Positions 38,096 through 47,429 of a stretch of DNA of 64,000 nucleotides are shown piece after piece (within the stretch, counting starts at the first letter, position 1; every line of letters starts with the position of its first letter). The DNA is taken from assembly GCA_024803745.1 (NCBI GenBank), contig JANJXV010000152.1, positions 806,001-870,000 on the forward strand, in the 5' to 3' direction. The notes beneath the pieces were generated by a model. That model did no database searches, was not told the DNA's origin, and worked only from the letters and a program-made list of their open reading frames with translations. The DNA comes from Megascapheus bottae (taxonomy: Eukaryota; Chordata; Mammalia; Rodentia; Geomyidae). A program made the translations under genes and the position numbers.

Positions 38096-38689
38096 CAAGC
38101 ACAGAGAAAATGATTTTTGCTCATCTTTTAGCCTGATGAGGGAAGAATTTTATGCACATTTCATGCCCATAATCTGGAAATTGCATATATTAGGTTGCAC
38201 TGGTAATTCCCAAATTTACAATCAATGATTTCCTTTCTAACAAGAGTAATTCTCCTAGACCATGAGCATTCATCCATGAGTGTGGAATTAATTAAATCGG
38301 TCCATCTTACTTTCTCTTAAGTTTGTATTTATTATTATCAAGGTAATACACAGTGGTGTTGTAGTTACATAAGTCAAGCCATAAGTATATTTCCATTTAG
38401 ACAATGTCATCCCACATTGATGTTTTCATAAAATCTTCTAATATTTTCCTCTCACTTTCTTTCCCTCCATCCCTCCCTCTTTCCTTTCTGCCTTGTTCCT
38501 TTGTTTTCTTTCTGCCAGTACTGTCTTAATTCAGAGCCTGGATTCTATCCCTGAGTTTTTGTGCTCAGTGTAGCACTCAGTCACTTGAACCCATCTCCAA
38601 CTCTGGCTGTTTTAATGGTTAATTGAAGTTCAGTATCTCATAGACTTTCACATACCCACATATATTTGCATACACATAAGTGTTAGATG

Positions 38690-39430
38690 TTGGGCTTAAG
38701 GGAGGGAAGAGTTAGAGCAGGGTTATTTGGGCAAATGCACTCCTGATCCTCCAGACATCGGCGAGCAGAATGAGCCCACTGGCCAGTTCTGCTCCTTATA
38801 TTCTGCGCTGGCTGCTGTATCCCCTCTGACAGCTCCCTCTGTAGGCATCTCCCATGCTCACACCAGTACTCCCTGATGTCACAGGTGGGTTCTCCCAGTA
38901 TGAAGCTCACCAAGCCTTCCAGCCATGCCCTCATCAGAAATCCCCAGGAACCACTTGCTAGTCCTGCTGGGGCCCCTGGATCAAGGCCCTCTACCCAGAT
39001 TCCCTTGACAAGGGGCCTTGCCCTGGGGCAACACAGGTGTGTAGCCTCTTGTCTTTGTCACCAACACTGCTTGGTAACCAAATCCTGTGACCAGCACCTG
39101 TTCATCTGGCCCTTCATTTCCCACCTTGAATGTTAACCCTTAGTGCACTTTAATACCCACTCCCCACACTCCAGGGTTGTGGCCATCCATGGCATCCCTG
39201 TTCCTTTCATCACCACCTGATGCTTCTTGGCACTTCCCAGGCTGGACCCTTGCTGCAGGAGCAACCATGCAGTAATCAACCTGAGAACAGTGGCCATTCC
39301 TTTTGTCTGAAATTCTAGGACAAAACACATCTATACCCCCTTGGGATAGAAGGGAGGGCTAGGAGTTAGGTGTTTGTTGGCCACACCTGTGAGGCCCACC
39401 TACAGCAAGTGAAAATAGGAATGCATTTAA
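38690..39430 (-). repeat. Promoter-like module, inverted copy 1
   Basis: On the minus strand it aligns with the region just upstream of the elongin-A-like ORF (42,590-43,110): 'aaaaggaatggccactg', 'cagcaagggtccag', 'ggccagatgaacagg', a TATA-like 'aatataaggagcagaactgg' (about 38,785-38,805), then 'tctggaggatcagg'. After that last motif similarity stops, and no elongin-like coding sequence follows. The far end (39,340-39,430) is also an inverted match to 36,633-36,760 of the same copy. Confidence 0.7.
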
Positions 39431-39454
39431 GGATGAATAGTTTTTTCTTATTTG

Positions 39455-39655
39455 TTTTTTTTTTAGCGGGGTGGGGTGGGAGAGTTCTGCAAATAAACTC
39501 AGGGCCTGAGATCTTCCCTTGGGTTGCTGTTCCAAAGCTATTGCTATTCCACTTGAGCCACAGGACCAGTTCTCGCTTTTCTATATATGTGGTTCCAACG
39601 AATTGAAATCAAGTGTTTGTGCATTCTAGGCAAACACTCTACCAGTAGAGTCATT
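39455..39655 (-). repeat. ID-like SINE
   Basis: Reverse-strand copy; no counterpart was noted at the matching place in copy B, so it may be younger than the duplication. Confidence 0.6.
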
Positions 39656-39936
39656 GACAGGAGCTTAGATCTTTAGGGATAACAGGCCCCTGTAACTTTT
39701 GCCATGCCTTGGGGAACCATGGATTTCAAATAAAAATTTCCTGAGTAGGATTACAACCTAGAGCCAAAAGTCTGCTGCCTTTCCCAATGTTTTGAACCCA
39801 TTTGATTACTAGGCCCTTCCTAGAGTCCCATAGATTAAAAAGTACTTCAATGTGTCTGGGAGACCTACGCACACACTTGAAGATATGAAGAGAACAAAAC
39901 ATTCTGTGTATGTGTGTGTCAGTGTTTTATGTGAAG

Positions 39937-39937
<1 letters not shown>

Positions 39938-39971
<34 letters not shown>

Positions 39972-39975
39972 TATA
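39938..39975 (+). repeat. (AT)n microsatellite
   Basis: About 18 AT units with one GT interruption. Confidence 0.9.
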
Positions 39976-40474
39976 AATTCTACACCACCACAGACAAGAT
40001 AATATAATGTCATTCTTTGGGTAGTGGATGAAATCAGAGGGAATCAGGTTGAGTGAGATAAGTCAAAACCAAAGGTCTCTTGTAGCTTGTCTCTTTTCTT
40101 ATGATTAGCTGAAGCTAATTTCCTGTACTATTGGAGTGTGATGGATGTAAAAGTGGAAGTAATCATTCTTAAAATAGAATGCTTAGCACTCCACCAGACT
40201 GATTTTCCCTCCGTGGCTAGAGTGTGTTGTGATCTCGGATTGTTCCTTCCGGTATGGAAGAAAGCAGGCTGGGTTGATGGCACAAGTTCTTCAAAGCCTT
40301 TTTTATCCAGATAATTGTTGGAATTTGCCAGCTTACGAAAATATTTGTGGATTTACTGATTAGGCCTGCACCAATATGAATGGAGTCATTGCCTTTTGTC
40401 TTCCTTACTTCCTAGAATGCTTCCTTCTTTCCATTCAAGGTAAACTCTAAACAGCACCGGCTAAGGCCTAGACA

Positions 40475-40625
40475 TCGGCCTACTGGTAGAGTGCTTGGTG
40501 AGCATGCACAAACCCCCAGGTTCTATTCCTTCCTTTCCCATATTCAAAGAAAACCACAAGTTGTGCTCTCTTTCAAATGATATAGTTCTAGCCTTGACCA
40601 AAAAAAAGCATATGAAGAATGCTCT
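40475..40625 (+). repeat. ID-like SINE (copy A)
   Basis: Plus-strand, diverged; paralogous to 53,915-54,070. Confidence 0.65.
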
Positions 40626-40689
40626 GATTTCAAGCAAAAAGAATGGGGGGAGGAGAGAGGAACACACAAGCCAACCTCAAACTCTGCCG

Positions 40690-41650
40690 CATACCTGATT
40701 GATCAGAAGTTCCTTAAAAAATGACCAACCCCAAAAGTGACAACATACATCAAGGGATAAAGGACAGGCAAGAATTCTGTCCAATACAGTCACACTTCTT
40801 GACCACCTAACAGCAGGTACCAACAGAAAAGAAAACTTACCCTTACCCCCAGGTTTTGGGAGGGAGTGGTAGGAATTCACTGTGGATTTTCCACACCTCT
40901 GTGCATAGTCTACAGCTGTTGAATCCAAAGTACCCAACCCCCCCCCCCAAAGACCACCAGAATCCACTACCAATGCAAGCAACAAAAAGCCCTTCACTTG
41001 CAAGCTGGACCTTGGTCCTCCATGCCTTAGAAACCAGTGATGCTTGGACTCCCGAGTACAGAATAAGGACAGCTTTTATAGTACAGAATAAACATTTTTC
41101 CAGTTTTCACAGCCTTAGCCTCATGTTTTGGTTAATTTTTACATTGGAACACTCCTTCATTTCTTATCGGCTGTGATGTTCCGGTTTTTCACAGAAAGTT
41201 AGGTCAGGATGGCCTTGCTAGCAGTGGAACACAACTGCAGGCCTAGAGATTACCTTTGAATGTCCTTGCTAGCTGTCTGAGTAAACAACTGATTGAGCAT
41301 ATTACAGTTCTCCTGAGAAGAAACAGTTAGGGGATTTCTCAGACTTGACCTCTGGCAGAATGGAGGCTGCTTTAACAAGATGGAGTCAGTCTAGTTACAT
41401 CTAGTTTGGCTACTTCTCCTCACAGCAAGCAGTGACACCTGTGTCCAAACTCTAAAGTACCCTGGTCTTTCCAGTGACAAACTGTCCCTGAAACCAAGAA
41501 GCTAACAAAGTACTTTGCATTCCAGTCATCAGGCCCCAACACCACCAAGCACTAAGACCAAGGAAGACAATCCTGGAAGATAGCACTCACCTGCACTGAT
41601 ATGCATACCAGTCTCTAGTTCGCAATCCTTCTCAGGAAATTTTGACTGAA
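40690..41650. other. Sequence present only in copy A
   Basis: No counterpart of this stretch was found in copy B, which resumes similarity at about 54,360. A C-run at about 40,939-40,948 is notable; no gene was recognised. Confidence 0.35.
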
Positions 41651-41995
41651 GTCCATGGTTAACAAAGACTGAAAAAGGTATAGGGGCCGGTTGTCTCTAC
41701 AGAACTAATCTCCCCTCTCAGACTCTACTGGTAGAGTGTTTGCCTAGGATGTACACACATGCACAAATTCTATTCTTTGGAACCACATACATAGAAGAGC
41801 TAGAAATGCTTCCCGTCTAAGTGGCAGAACAATTGCCATGGAACAACAACCCAAGGGAAGTTGTCAGGCCCCAAGTTTCAGTCTCAAGACTAAAAAAATA
41901 AAGAACAAAAAACTCTAAATGCATCCCCCCTCAAAAATTTTGTCTGGGTCTTTATGAATGCTCATGTCTTGGGCCTAACCTGTGCTGTTTCAAGT
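41650..41995 (+). repeat. Block sub-repeat with ID-like SINE
   Basis: 'ctactggtagagtgtttgcc' to 'tgtctgggtctttatgaatg', related to 47,430-47,700, 49,760-50,030 and 54,360-54,680. It is the fourth member of a sub-repeat spread through the block. The site matching the left end of the mitochondrial insert is about 41,971-41,985. Confidence 0.65.
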
Positions 41996-41999
41996 GTAT

Positions 42000-42585
42000 C
42001 TTTCAGAGAGAAAGCAACACTGAATGGAAAGAAGGAGGAATGTCAGTAGGGAAGAAAGAAAAAAGGCAATGATTCCATTTGTATTGGTGCATTCCTAGTC
42101 GAGGACTCCATAAATATTTACCTATTGCGACAAAGCCAATACACATCTGGACAAAAAAAACCCACTTGGAAGAACTGTCTGCCATCAACCCAGCCGGCTT
42201 TCTACCATACCAGAAGGAATGAGCCAGGAGCACAACACACTCTAGCCATACAGGGAGGAGTTGGGGAGGAGACAGGCCCAGACTCTAAGAGGCAGTGACA
42301 CCAGTTCTCAAGACAAAGGCAAATGGACTCTTTTGGGATGATACTTAGTTTGAATATGGTAATAAAAGGATATATAACGTTCTTCTAACTTGCTTTTTTT
42401 GGTTTCTCTCAGTAATTGAGTGTGCTGTTAGGCTGATATTTTCACACTGAACAGATAATTTCTTATAATTACCAAATGTTCTTATCAACTTTTGAGAGTG
42501 TTGAGTGAACTTGCAATCCAGACAATCAGGAGGAAGACCATATTTCTTCATGTCTTTACTCCCTTCCAGGATTTAAAGGTGTCCT
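42000..42585. other. Upstream flank of the promoter-like module
   Basis: 42,000-42,060 resembles 48,255-48,350 (GAAA-rich). The rest is unassigned. Confidence 0.3.
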
Positions 42586-42589
42586 AGAA

Positions 42590-43110
42590 TTTCACACAAA
42601 AGGAATGACCGCTGTCCTCAGGTTGATTGTTGCATGGTTGCTCCCTCACCCGGGGTCCAGGCTAGGAAGTTCCAGCAAGCATCAAGTGGAATGCCATGGG
42701 TGGACAAAGACCTGGAGTATGGGGAGTGGATATTAAAGTGGACTTAGTGATAGCATTCAAGGAGGAAATGAAGGGCCAGATGCACAGGTGCTGGTCACCG
42801 GGATTGTTGGTGGAGAAGACAAGAGGCCACACACCTGTGTTGCCCCAGGGCAAGGCCCCAGGGCAAGGGCTTCTTGGCGGATGGCCTTGACCCAGGGGCC
42901 CCAAGCGGACTAGCAAGTGGTGCCTGGGGGGTTGTGAGGAGGGCGTGGCTAGAAGGCCAGGCGAAGTGCATGTTGGTAGACCCCGGGCTGGAAGCCAGGA
43001 TTGGCTGTTGCGAACCAGGGAGGAGCTTACAGGGGAAGCTGTCGGGTGCAGCCTGAGCAGATATAAGGAGCGGAACTGGCCAGCTGGCTCTTTCTGGACG
43101 ACGGCACCTG
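42590..43110 (+). promoter_or_regulatory. Promoter-like module upstream of the elongin-A-like ORF
   Basis: A segment of about 0.5 kb whose two other copies lie inverted at 38.7-39.4 and 52.65-53.29 kb. It is GC-rich toward its end and finishes with a TATA-like box and 'cacctggaggatcagg'. Its conservation in three copies is seen directly; promoter function is inferred from position and the TATA box. Confidence 0.5.
43058..43070 (+). promoter_or_regulatory. TATA-like box
   Basis: AGATATAAGGAG about 190 nt upstream of the start codon; a transcript would begin near 43,090. The first inverted copy keeps the box (ATATAAGGAG) and the second has ATATGAGGAG. Confidence 0.45.
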
Positions 43111-43165
43111 GAGGATCAGGAGGGAGAGGAGTGCCTCGCAGCGACCGACCAGAAGGAGCAGTGCC

Positions 43166-43178
43166 AGAGCACGGTGAG
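43166..43178 (+). promoter_or_regulatory. Putative splice donor of a 5' noncoding exon
   Basis: CACG|GTGAGTGAG is close to the vertebrate donor consensus and sits about 80 nt after the expected transcription start. A second donor-like GTGAGT lies at 43,208-43,213. No acceptor was chosen with confidence. Confidence 0.35.
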
Positions 43179-43256
43179 TGAGTGATCCACGGGATCCAGC
43201 CACGTGGGTGAGTGACCCGGGCCTCTGTGGGAGGACTCGGCCGGGTGGGCATCGGG

Positions 43257-46200
43257 ATGGAGGCACGGAAGTGGGTGATCAGGGCCGTGAGGCAGCTCCA
43301 GGAGCGCCTGGGCTCCAGCACCGACACGGAGGAGCTGCGAAAATCCTTGAGGCTGCTCTCGGTGCTGCCGATCACGCCCGAAATCCTGGCAGCCACGGGT
43401 GTCAGCAGGACAGTGGAGGGCTTGCGGACACAGCCACGGGTGTGCCTGGAGGCTCAGGTGCTGGTCCAGCGCTGGGAGACCTTGGCTGCACTGAGCCTCA
43501 AATCAGAGGTTCCGAGCAAGATCCCTGAGCAGGACGGCGCTCAGGACCCCACGAGGGAGGGTCTGGGGCAGAGAGATGGGAAGGGGGAGCCGGTCCAGGG
43601 GGAAGAGGAGCAGGAGGACGAAGACCAGAAGGAAGAGTACCAAGATGAGGAGGACCAGGAGGAGGAGCAGGAGCAGGAGGCAGAGCAGAACCGGGAGGAG
43701 ATTTTGGAGTCATCCAGTGAGGACGTGATGTGTCAGAGCACCGGGGGTAATCCACTGGATCCTGGAGCTAAGGTGAGTGACACGAGAGTCCCTGAGGAGG
43801 TGGTGAGTGGGACGCAGACGGAGTGGGTTTCGGGAGCCTTGAGGCAGCTCCAGCAGCACCTGAGCTCTAGAAAAGACGGGGAGGGAGTGCGACAGTCCTT
43901 GAGGCTGCTGTCAGTGCTGCCTATCACCCCAGAAATGCTGGCAGCCACGGGTGTGAGAAGCACAGTGGAGGGCTTCTGCAAACACCCGCTGGTGGGCACT
44001 TTGGCCCAGGAGCTGGCCATGCGCTGGGAGACATTGGTTCTCCTGGGCCGCAATTCGAAGCAAATGGCCGAGCTTCTGCTGGGCCAAGCCCCTGGACAAC
44101 CAGGGAATCCAGAGGCCAGAGCAGAGGAGGAAGAGGAGCAGGGGGGGGAGCAATGGAAGGAGAAGGTTGCGGCCCCTTTTCAGGAGAGGTGGGAGAGTGA
44201 CCTGGTGGATCCAGGAAGCCAGGTGAGGGGCCCGTGCGTCTCGGCAACTTTGGTCGGGGGTGGACACGGGACGCAAACCCTGTCGGTGTGCGGAGCTGAA
44301 GGGAAGCTCCCGCGGCTCCCGGCTTCCTGCCCCAATGCAGACCAGGTGCGCATAGCCTTGCGTCTGCTGTCTGTCTTGCCTGTCACGCCTGAGATGCTGG
44401 CTGCCTCAGGAATCAGAAGAAAGGTGAAGGGTTTCCTGAAACACCCGCAGGCTGGCTGTCTGGCCAAGGAACTGGCCAAACGCTGGAAGACCTTGGCTCT
44501 GCTGAGCCGCAACCCAGCTCTTCTTCCCGCGCTTCTGGGTTGGGTGCCTGAGCCAGACAGGGCTCAAGAGCCCACGGGGAATCCTCTGGACCAGGGGATG
44601 TGGGAACAGGAGACGAGAGAGCAGGAGGAGGAGTTGGATCGGAAAGGGAAGCAGAAGTGGGAGGAGGTAGTAGAGACATCCACTGAGGATGTGTTCTGTC
44701 TGAACACGGAGCAGGACCCCCTGGATCCCGAAACCCAGGTGAGTAGTGCAAGGGTCCCTGACGAGGTGGCCATCGGCGTTCAGACCGAGTGGGTGTGGGG
44801 AGCCTTGAGGCAGCTCCAGGAACGCTTGGCATGCAGCACCCACGGGGAGGGTGTGTGCCAATCCTTGAGGCTGCTCTCGGTGCTGCCGATCACAGCCGAC
44901 ATGCTGGCCATCACGGGTGTGAGAAGCACAGTGTGGGGCTTCCGGAAACACTCGCAGGTGGGCACTTTGGCCCAGGAGCTAGCCATGCGCTGGGAGACCT
45001 TGGTTCTCCTGAGCCACCACCCAGCGCTTGTGTCAGCACTTCTGCTGCACAGGCTCCCTGAGCAGCTAGGGTCTCCAGAGCTCAGAAGGGAAGGTCTGGG
45101 ACTGGGAGAGAGGGAGGGGGAGACATGGAAGGAGACAACTGTGGCTCCTTTTTGTCAGAGCAGGGAGGGTGGCCTGATGGATCCTGGAAGCCAGGTGATT
45201 GGCCGGTGCGTCTCTGCCGATGTGGTGGTTGGTGGCCATAGGTCGCAGCTGGAATGGGTGTGGGGAGCTGTGCGGCAGCTCCAGGAGCGCCTGGCCTCCA
45301 GCAGCGACGCGGCAGAGCTGAGCCAGGCCTTGAGTCTACTGTCGGTCCTGCCTGTCACGCCTGAGATGCTGGCTGCCACGGAGCTCAGAAGGACAGCCAA
45401 GGCTTTCCGCAAGCACCCGGTGGTGGGCTGTTTGGCCAAGGAAGTGGCCAAGCGCTGGAAAACCTTGGCTCTCTTGGGCCGCAACCCAGCGCTCATGGCA
45501 GAGCTGCTGGGCCAGGTCCCTGAGCACGCCGGTGCTCAGGAGCCCAGCAAGGCTTCAGTGGGGCCGGTGGAGTTGGGGCTGGCATGGAAGGAGAAGTTTT
45601 TGGAGTTGAGTGCAGGTGGAGGCTCCTGGGGAAAAGGCGGGGTTCCGGGGCGCCAAGGCCACAGCTGCGGGCCAGCTCAACCATGGCCCCAGGGGCCGTG
45701 TGAGGTCCAGTGGGCTGGCAAGCGGTCTGCCAACATTTGTCCAGGCAGCGGACAGGAGAAGCGTCCACGAATGTCCCCAGCATCCCCTGGGGTCAGCAAC
45801 GGAGGGCGTCCTTGGTCCTCGGAAGGCCGCAGAATCCCACAGGTGGCCGAGTCCACGGGTAGCGAGGGCTTGCTGAGCAGTCGGTGCCCGGTTGCCCTGA
45901 AGATGCCAATGAAATCACTCCCCAAGCCCGGCTTCCTGTCACCTGTTCCTGCCCGGCGGGTCCACTCTCTCATGCCACCCAGGGCCCCAGTGGCTCGCAG
46001 GCAGCCCCAAGTTGTCAGGCCAGCACCCTATGCCAAGCCCATCACAACTACCCAGCAGCCCGGTGGAGGTAGCGATGGCCCGAAGACCCTGGGGCCCGGC
46101 GGCACGGAGCGGCTGTGGCAACTGCGCTGTGCCCGAAAATTCAAGGGCGCAGAGCCGGGCCCTGGCGAGTCCTGGCACCAGCTGTTCCTGCGACTCTGCG

Positions 46201-46370
46201 GAAACTCAGAGCAGCGCCTGCCAGCCGCCATCCCTGGGTCTCTGGCTGTCCAGGCCCACAGGAGCCATGGTGGACAGCGCAGGGGCTCCAACACCCACCC
46301 ACCGAAAAGGCCCCAAGCCAGGCCCCCGGTTGCGGGGTCAGGATCGCAGGGGCAACCACGTCCCAGGTAG
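43257..46370 (+). CDS. Elongin-A-like protein with five tandem TFIIS-N (TND/LW) domains
   Basis: An uninterrupted 1,037-aa ORF, GC-rich beside AT-rich flanks. I start it at the ATG at 43,257 (G at -3 and +4); an in-frame GTG at 43,212 is less likely. Residues 1-80, 186-265, 350-417, 509-588 and 665-744 each match the TFIIS N-terminal domain of elongin A: VRQLQERL, LRLLSVLPITPE-LAATGV, R-TV-GF-KH--VG-LA-EL, RW-TL. Normal elongin A has one. Residues 115-147 are very acidic (EEEQEDEDQKEE). Residues 962-988 (ERLWQLRCARKFK, ESWHQLFLRL, EQRL) match the elongin A stretch after its BC-box. The BC-box itself (SLYEMC--VLQ in elongin A) is not seen, so binding to elongin B/C is not expected. TNDs bind short disordered peptides of transcription-elongation factors, so a nuclear scaffold role is plausible but inferred. 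Lack of introns suggests retrogene origin. Confidence 0.75.
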   Translation: MEARKWVIRAVRQLQERLGSSTDTEELRKSLRLLSVLPITPEILAATGVSRTVEGLRTQPRVCLEAQVLVQRWETLAALSLKSEVPSKIPEQDGAQDPTREGLGQRDGKGEPVQGEEEQEDEDQKEEYQDEEDQEEEQEQEAEQNREEILESSSEDVMCQSTGGNPLDPGAKVSDTRVPEEVVSGTQTEWVSGALRQLQQHLSSRKDGEGVRQSLRLLSVLPITPEMLAATGVRSTVEGFCKHPLVGTLAQELAMRWETLVLLGRNSKQMAELLLGQAPGQPGNPEARAEEEEEQGGEQWKEKVAAPFQERWESDLVDPGSQVRGPCVSATLVGGGHGTQTLSVCGAEGKLPRLPASCPNADQVRIALRLLSVLPVTPEMLAASGIRRKVKGFLKHPQAGCLAKELAKRWKTLALLSRNPALLPALLGWVPEPDRAQEPTGNPLDQGMWEQETREQEEELDRKGKQKWEEVVETSTEDVFCLNTEQDPLDPETQVSSARVPDEVAIGVQTEWVWGALRQLQERLACSTHGEGVCQSLRLLSVLPITADMLAITGVRSTVWGFRKHSQVGTLAQELAMRWETLVLLSHHPALVSALLLHRLPEQLGSPELRREGLGLGEREGETWKETTVAPFCQSREGGLMDPGSQVIGRCVSADVVVGGHRSQLEWVWGAVRQLQERLASSSDAAELSQALSLLSVLPVTPEMLAATELRRTAKAFRKHPVVGCLAKEVAKRWKTLALLGRNPALMAELLGQVPEHAGAQEPSKASVGPVELGLAWKEKFLELSAGGGSWGKGGVPGRQGHSCGPAQPWPQGPCEVQWAGKRSANICPGSGQEKRPRMSPASPGVSNGGRPWSSEGRRIPQVAESTGSEGLLSSRCPVALKMPMKSLPKPGFLSPVPARRVHSLMPPRAPVARRQPQVVRPAPYAKPITTTQQPGGGSDGPKTLGPGGTERLWQLRCARKFKGAEPGPGESWHQLFLRLCGNSEQRLPAAIPGSLAVQAHRSHGGQRRGSNTHPPKRPQARPPVAGSGSQGQPRPR

Positions 46371-47185
46371 TCCAGCCGCTGCCGGCCCTGGCCCGCACCG
46401 GGAACTGGCAGGGACCTGCTGGCCTGATGGGCGCCAATGCCAGCTCTGCCCACACTGAAGCAAGAGGAGCAGGAGGAGGGTAGCAAGCTTCTGGGGGCAC
46501 TGGGGCAGGTGCTGTGGGCCACGAGAGATTTCATCCCACAGGCATGAGGGCAGCCTGGGCCCCCTAGGGCTCCATCACAACTGCTCCTACGCCCTTGGTC
46601 CAGACCAACAAAGCAGCTGTCAAGAGAACTGCCCAGCTCATGGCCAAGTTCATTGGCCCTTACATCCATGGCAAGCACAGCTTGCCTGGCCACTAATCTC
46701 GGGAGGCCTGGACATCAGGGGCCTGGGCAAAGGACCTTGCCCTTCGGCTCTCCTAGGCTACTGCTGGGGTCACCGCCTCTCAATGGGCCAGTACTTCACT
46801 TACCACCACACCCTTACACCTCCTAGCTCCTCCTCCCTCCCTAATGTTCACCTAGCACACCTGCAAGCAACGTGTCCTCAGACACACATATCCCACTGCC
46901 ATTGGCTTTCGTGTCCTACCTACATCCATAAGGAGAATACTCAGGGAAGGAGGAGAATGTCTGTTCAAATCCAGAGCACAGGTGTGTGGGGCTTCTCCAT
47001 CAATGCAAACACGTGCCCCAAGAGTGCACACATTGAGCAGACAAGATGTATTTAGGGCAAAAGTGATCAAGGCAGTAGAAACCTAACACATAACTTTTCT
47101 ATACCAACACATAACTGATCAAGGACAGAATCACAGGGAATTTCAAATCACAGACAATTCCCGTATGCAACAGAAAACTTACACA
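46371..47185. other. 3' flank of the elongin-A-like ORF
   Basis: GC-rich to about 46,760. It contains the out-of-frame elongin tail listed separately. No AATAAA poly-A signal was noticed close to the stop codon. Confidence 0.35.
46588..46695 (+). pseudogene. Out-of-frame elongin A C-terminal tail
   Basis: In another frame from the main ORF, this reads TPLVQTNKAAVKRTAQLMAK and then FIGPYIHGKHSLPGH before TAA. It recalls the elongin A tail, where APMMAKTIKAYKNRFSRR precedes the stop. It shows that the ancestral coding region ran about 320 nt further and was cut short by a frameshift. Confidence 0.5.
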
Positions 47186-47186
47186 A

Positions 47187-47188
<2 letters not shown>

Positions 47189-47267
<79 letters not shown>
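47189..47267 (+). repeat. Compound (AC)n(AG)n microsatellite
   Basis: About 13 AC units pass directly into about 25 AG units. The AG half is a perfect purine mirror repeat. Confidence 0.95.
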
Positions 47268-47271
<4 letters not shown>

Positions 47272-47429
47272 TTTTGCAACCTTTCTCTCACTTACAGTGT
47301 GTGTAGCTTTCTTAGAATGAATGAAGTGTTGACCACTCTGAAGGACTCTGGGAAGGGCAAAGAAATCGAATGGGTTCAAAACATTTGGGATGATACTAGA
47401 CTTTTGGCTCTAGTTTGCAATCCTACTCA

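Larger units (their letters stand above)
36600..40680 (+). repeat. Local segmental duplication, copy A
   Basis: Matches 50,020-54,080 in the same orientation, base for base over long runs. Anchor pairs are 'cacttgctgtagg' at about 36.66/50.06 kb, 'gtgactgattgtgatctcta' at about 37.59/51.69, 'gaaatcgtggagagggacag' at about 37.83/51.93, the promoter module at 39.3/53.2, and 'atccagataattgttg' at 40.3/53.7. The offset is about 13.4 kb at both ends, and about 0.7 kb more in the middle because copy B has an extra L1 piece. The two copies carry the same SINEs at the same places, so those predate the duplication. Confidence 0.8.

Noticed and set aside
43212..43256. In-frame GTG start 15 codons upstream of the ATG of the elongin-A-like ORF
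   Set aside because: GTG starts are rare in mammals; the ATG at 43,257 has a good context, begins right at the TND, and 43,208-43,213 looks like a splice-donor sequence.
43027..46693. Many minus-strand ORFs of 60-240 codons across the elongin-A-like gene
   Set aside because: High GC removes stop codons on the opposite strand; none shows a domain, and the TND repeats are all on the plus strand.
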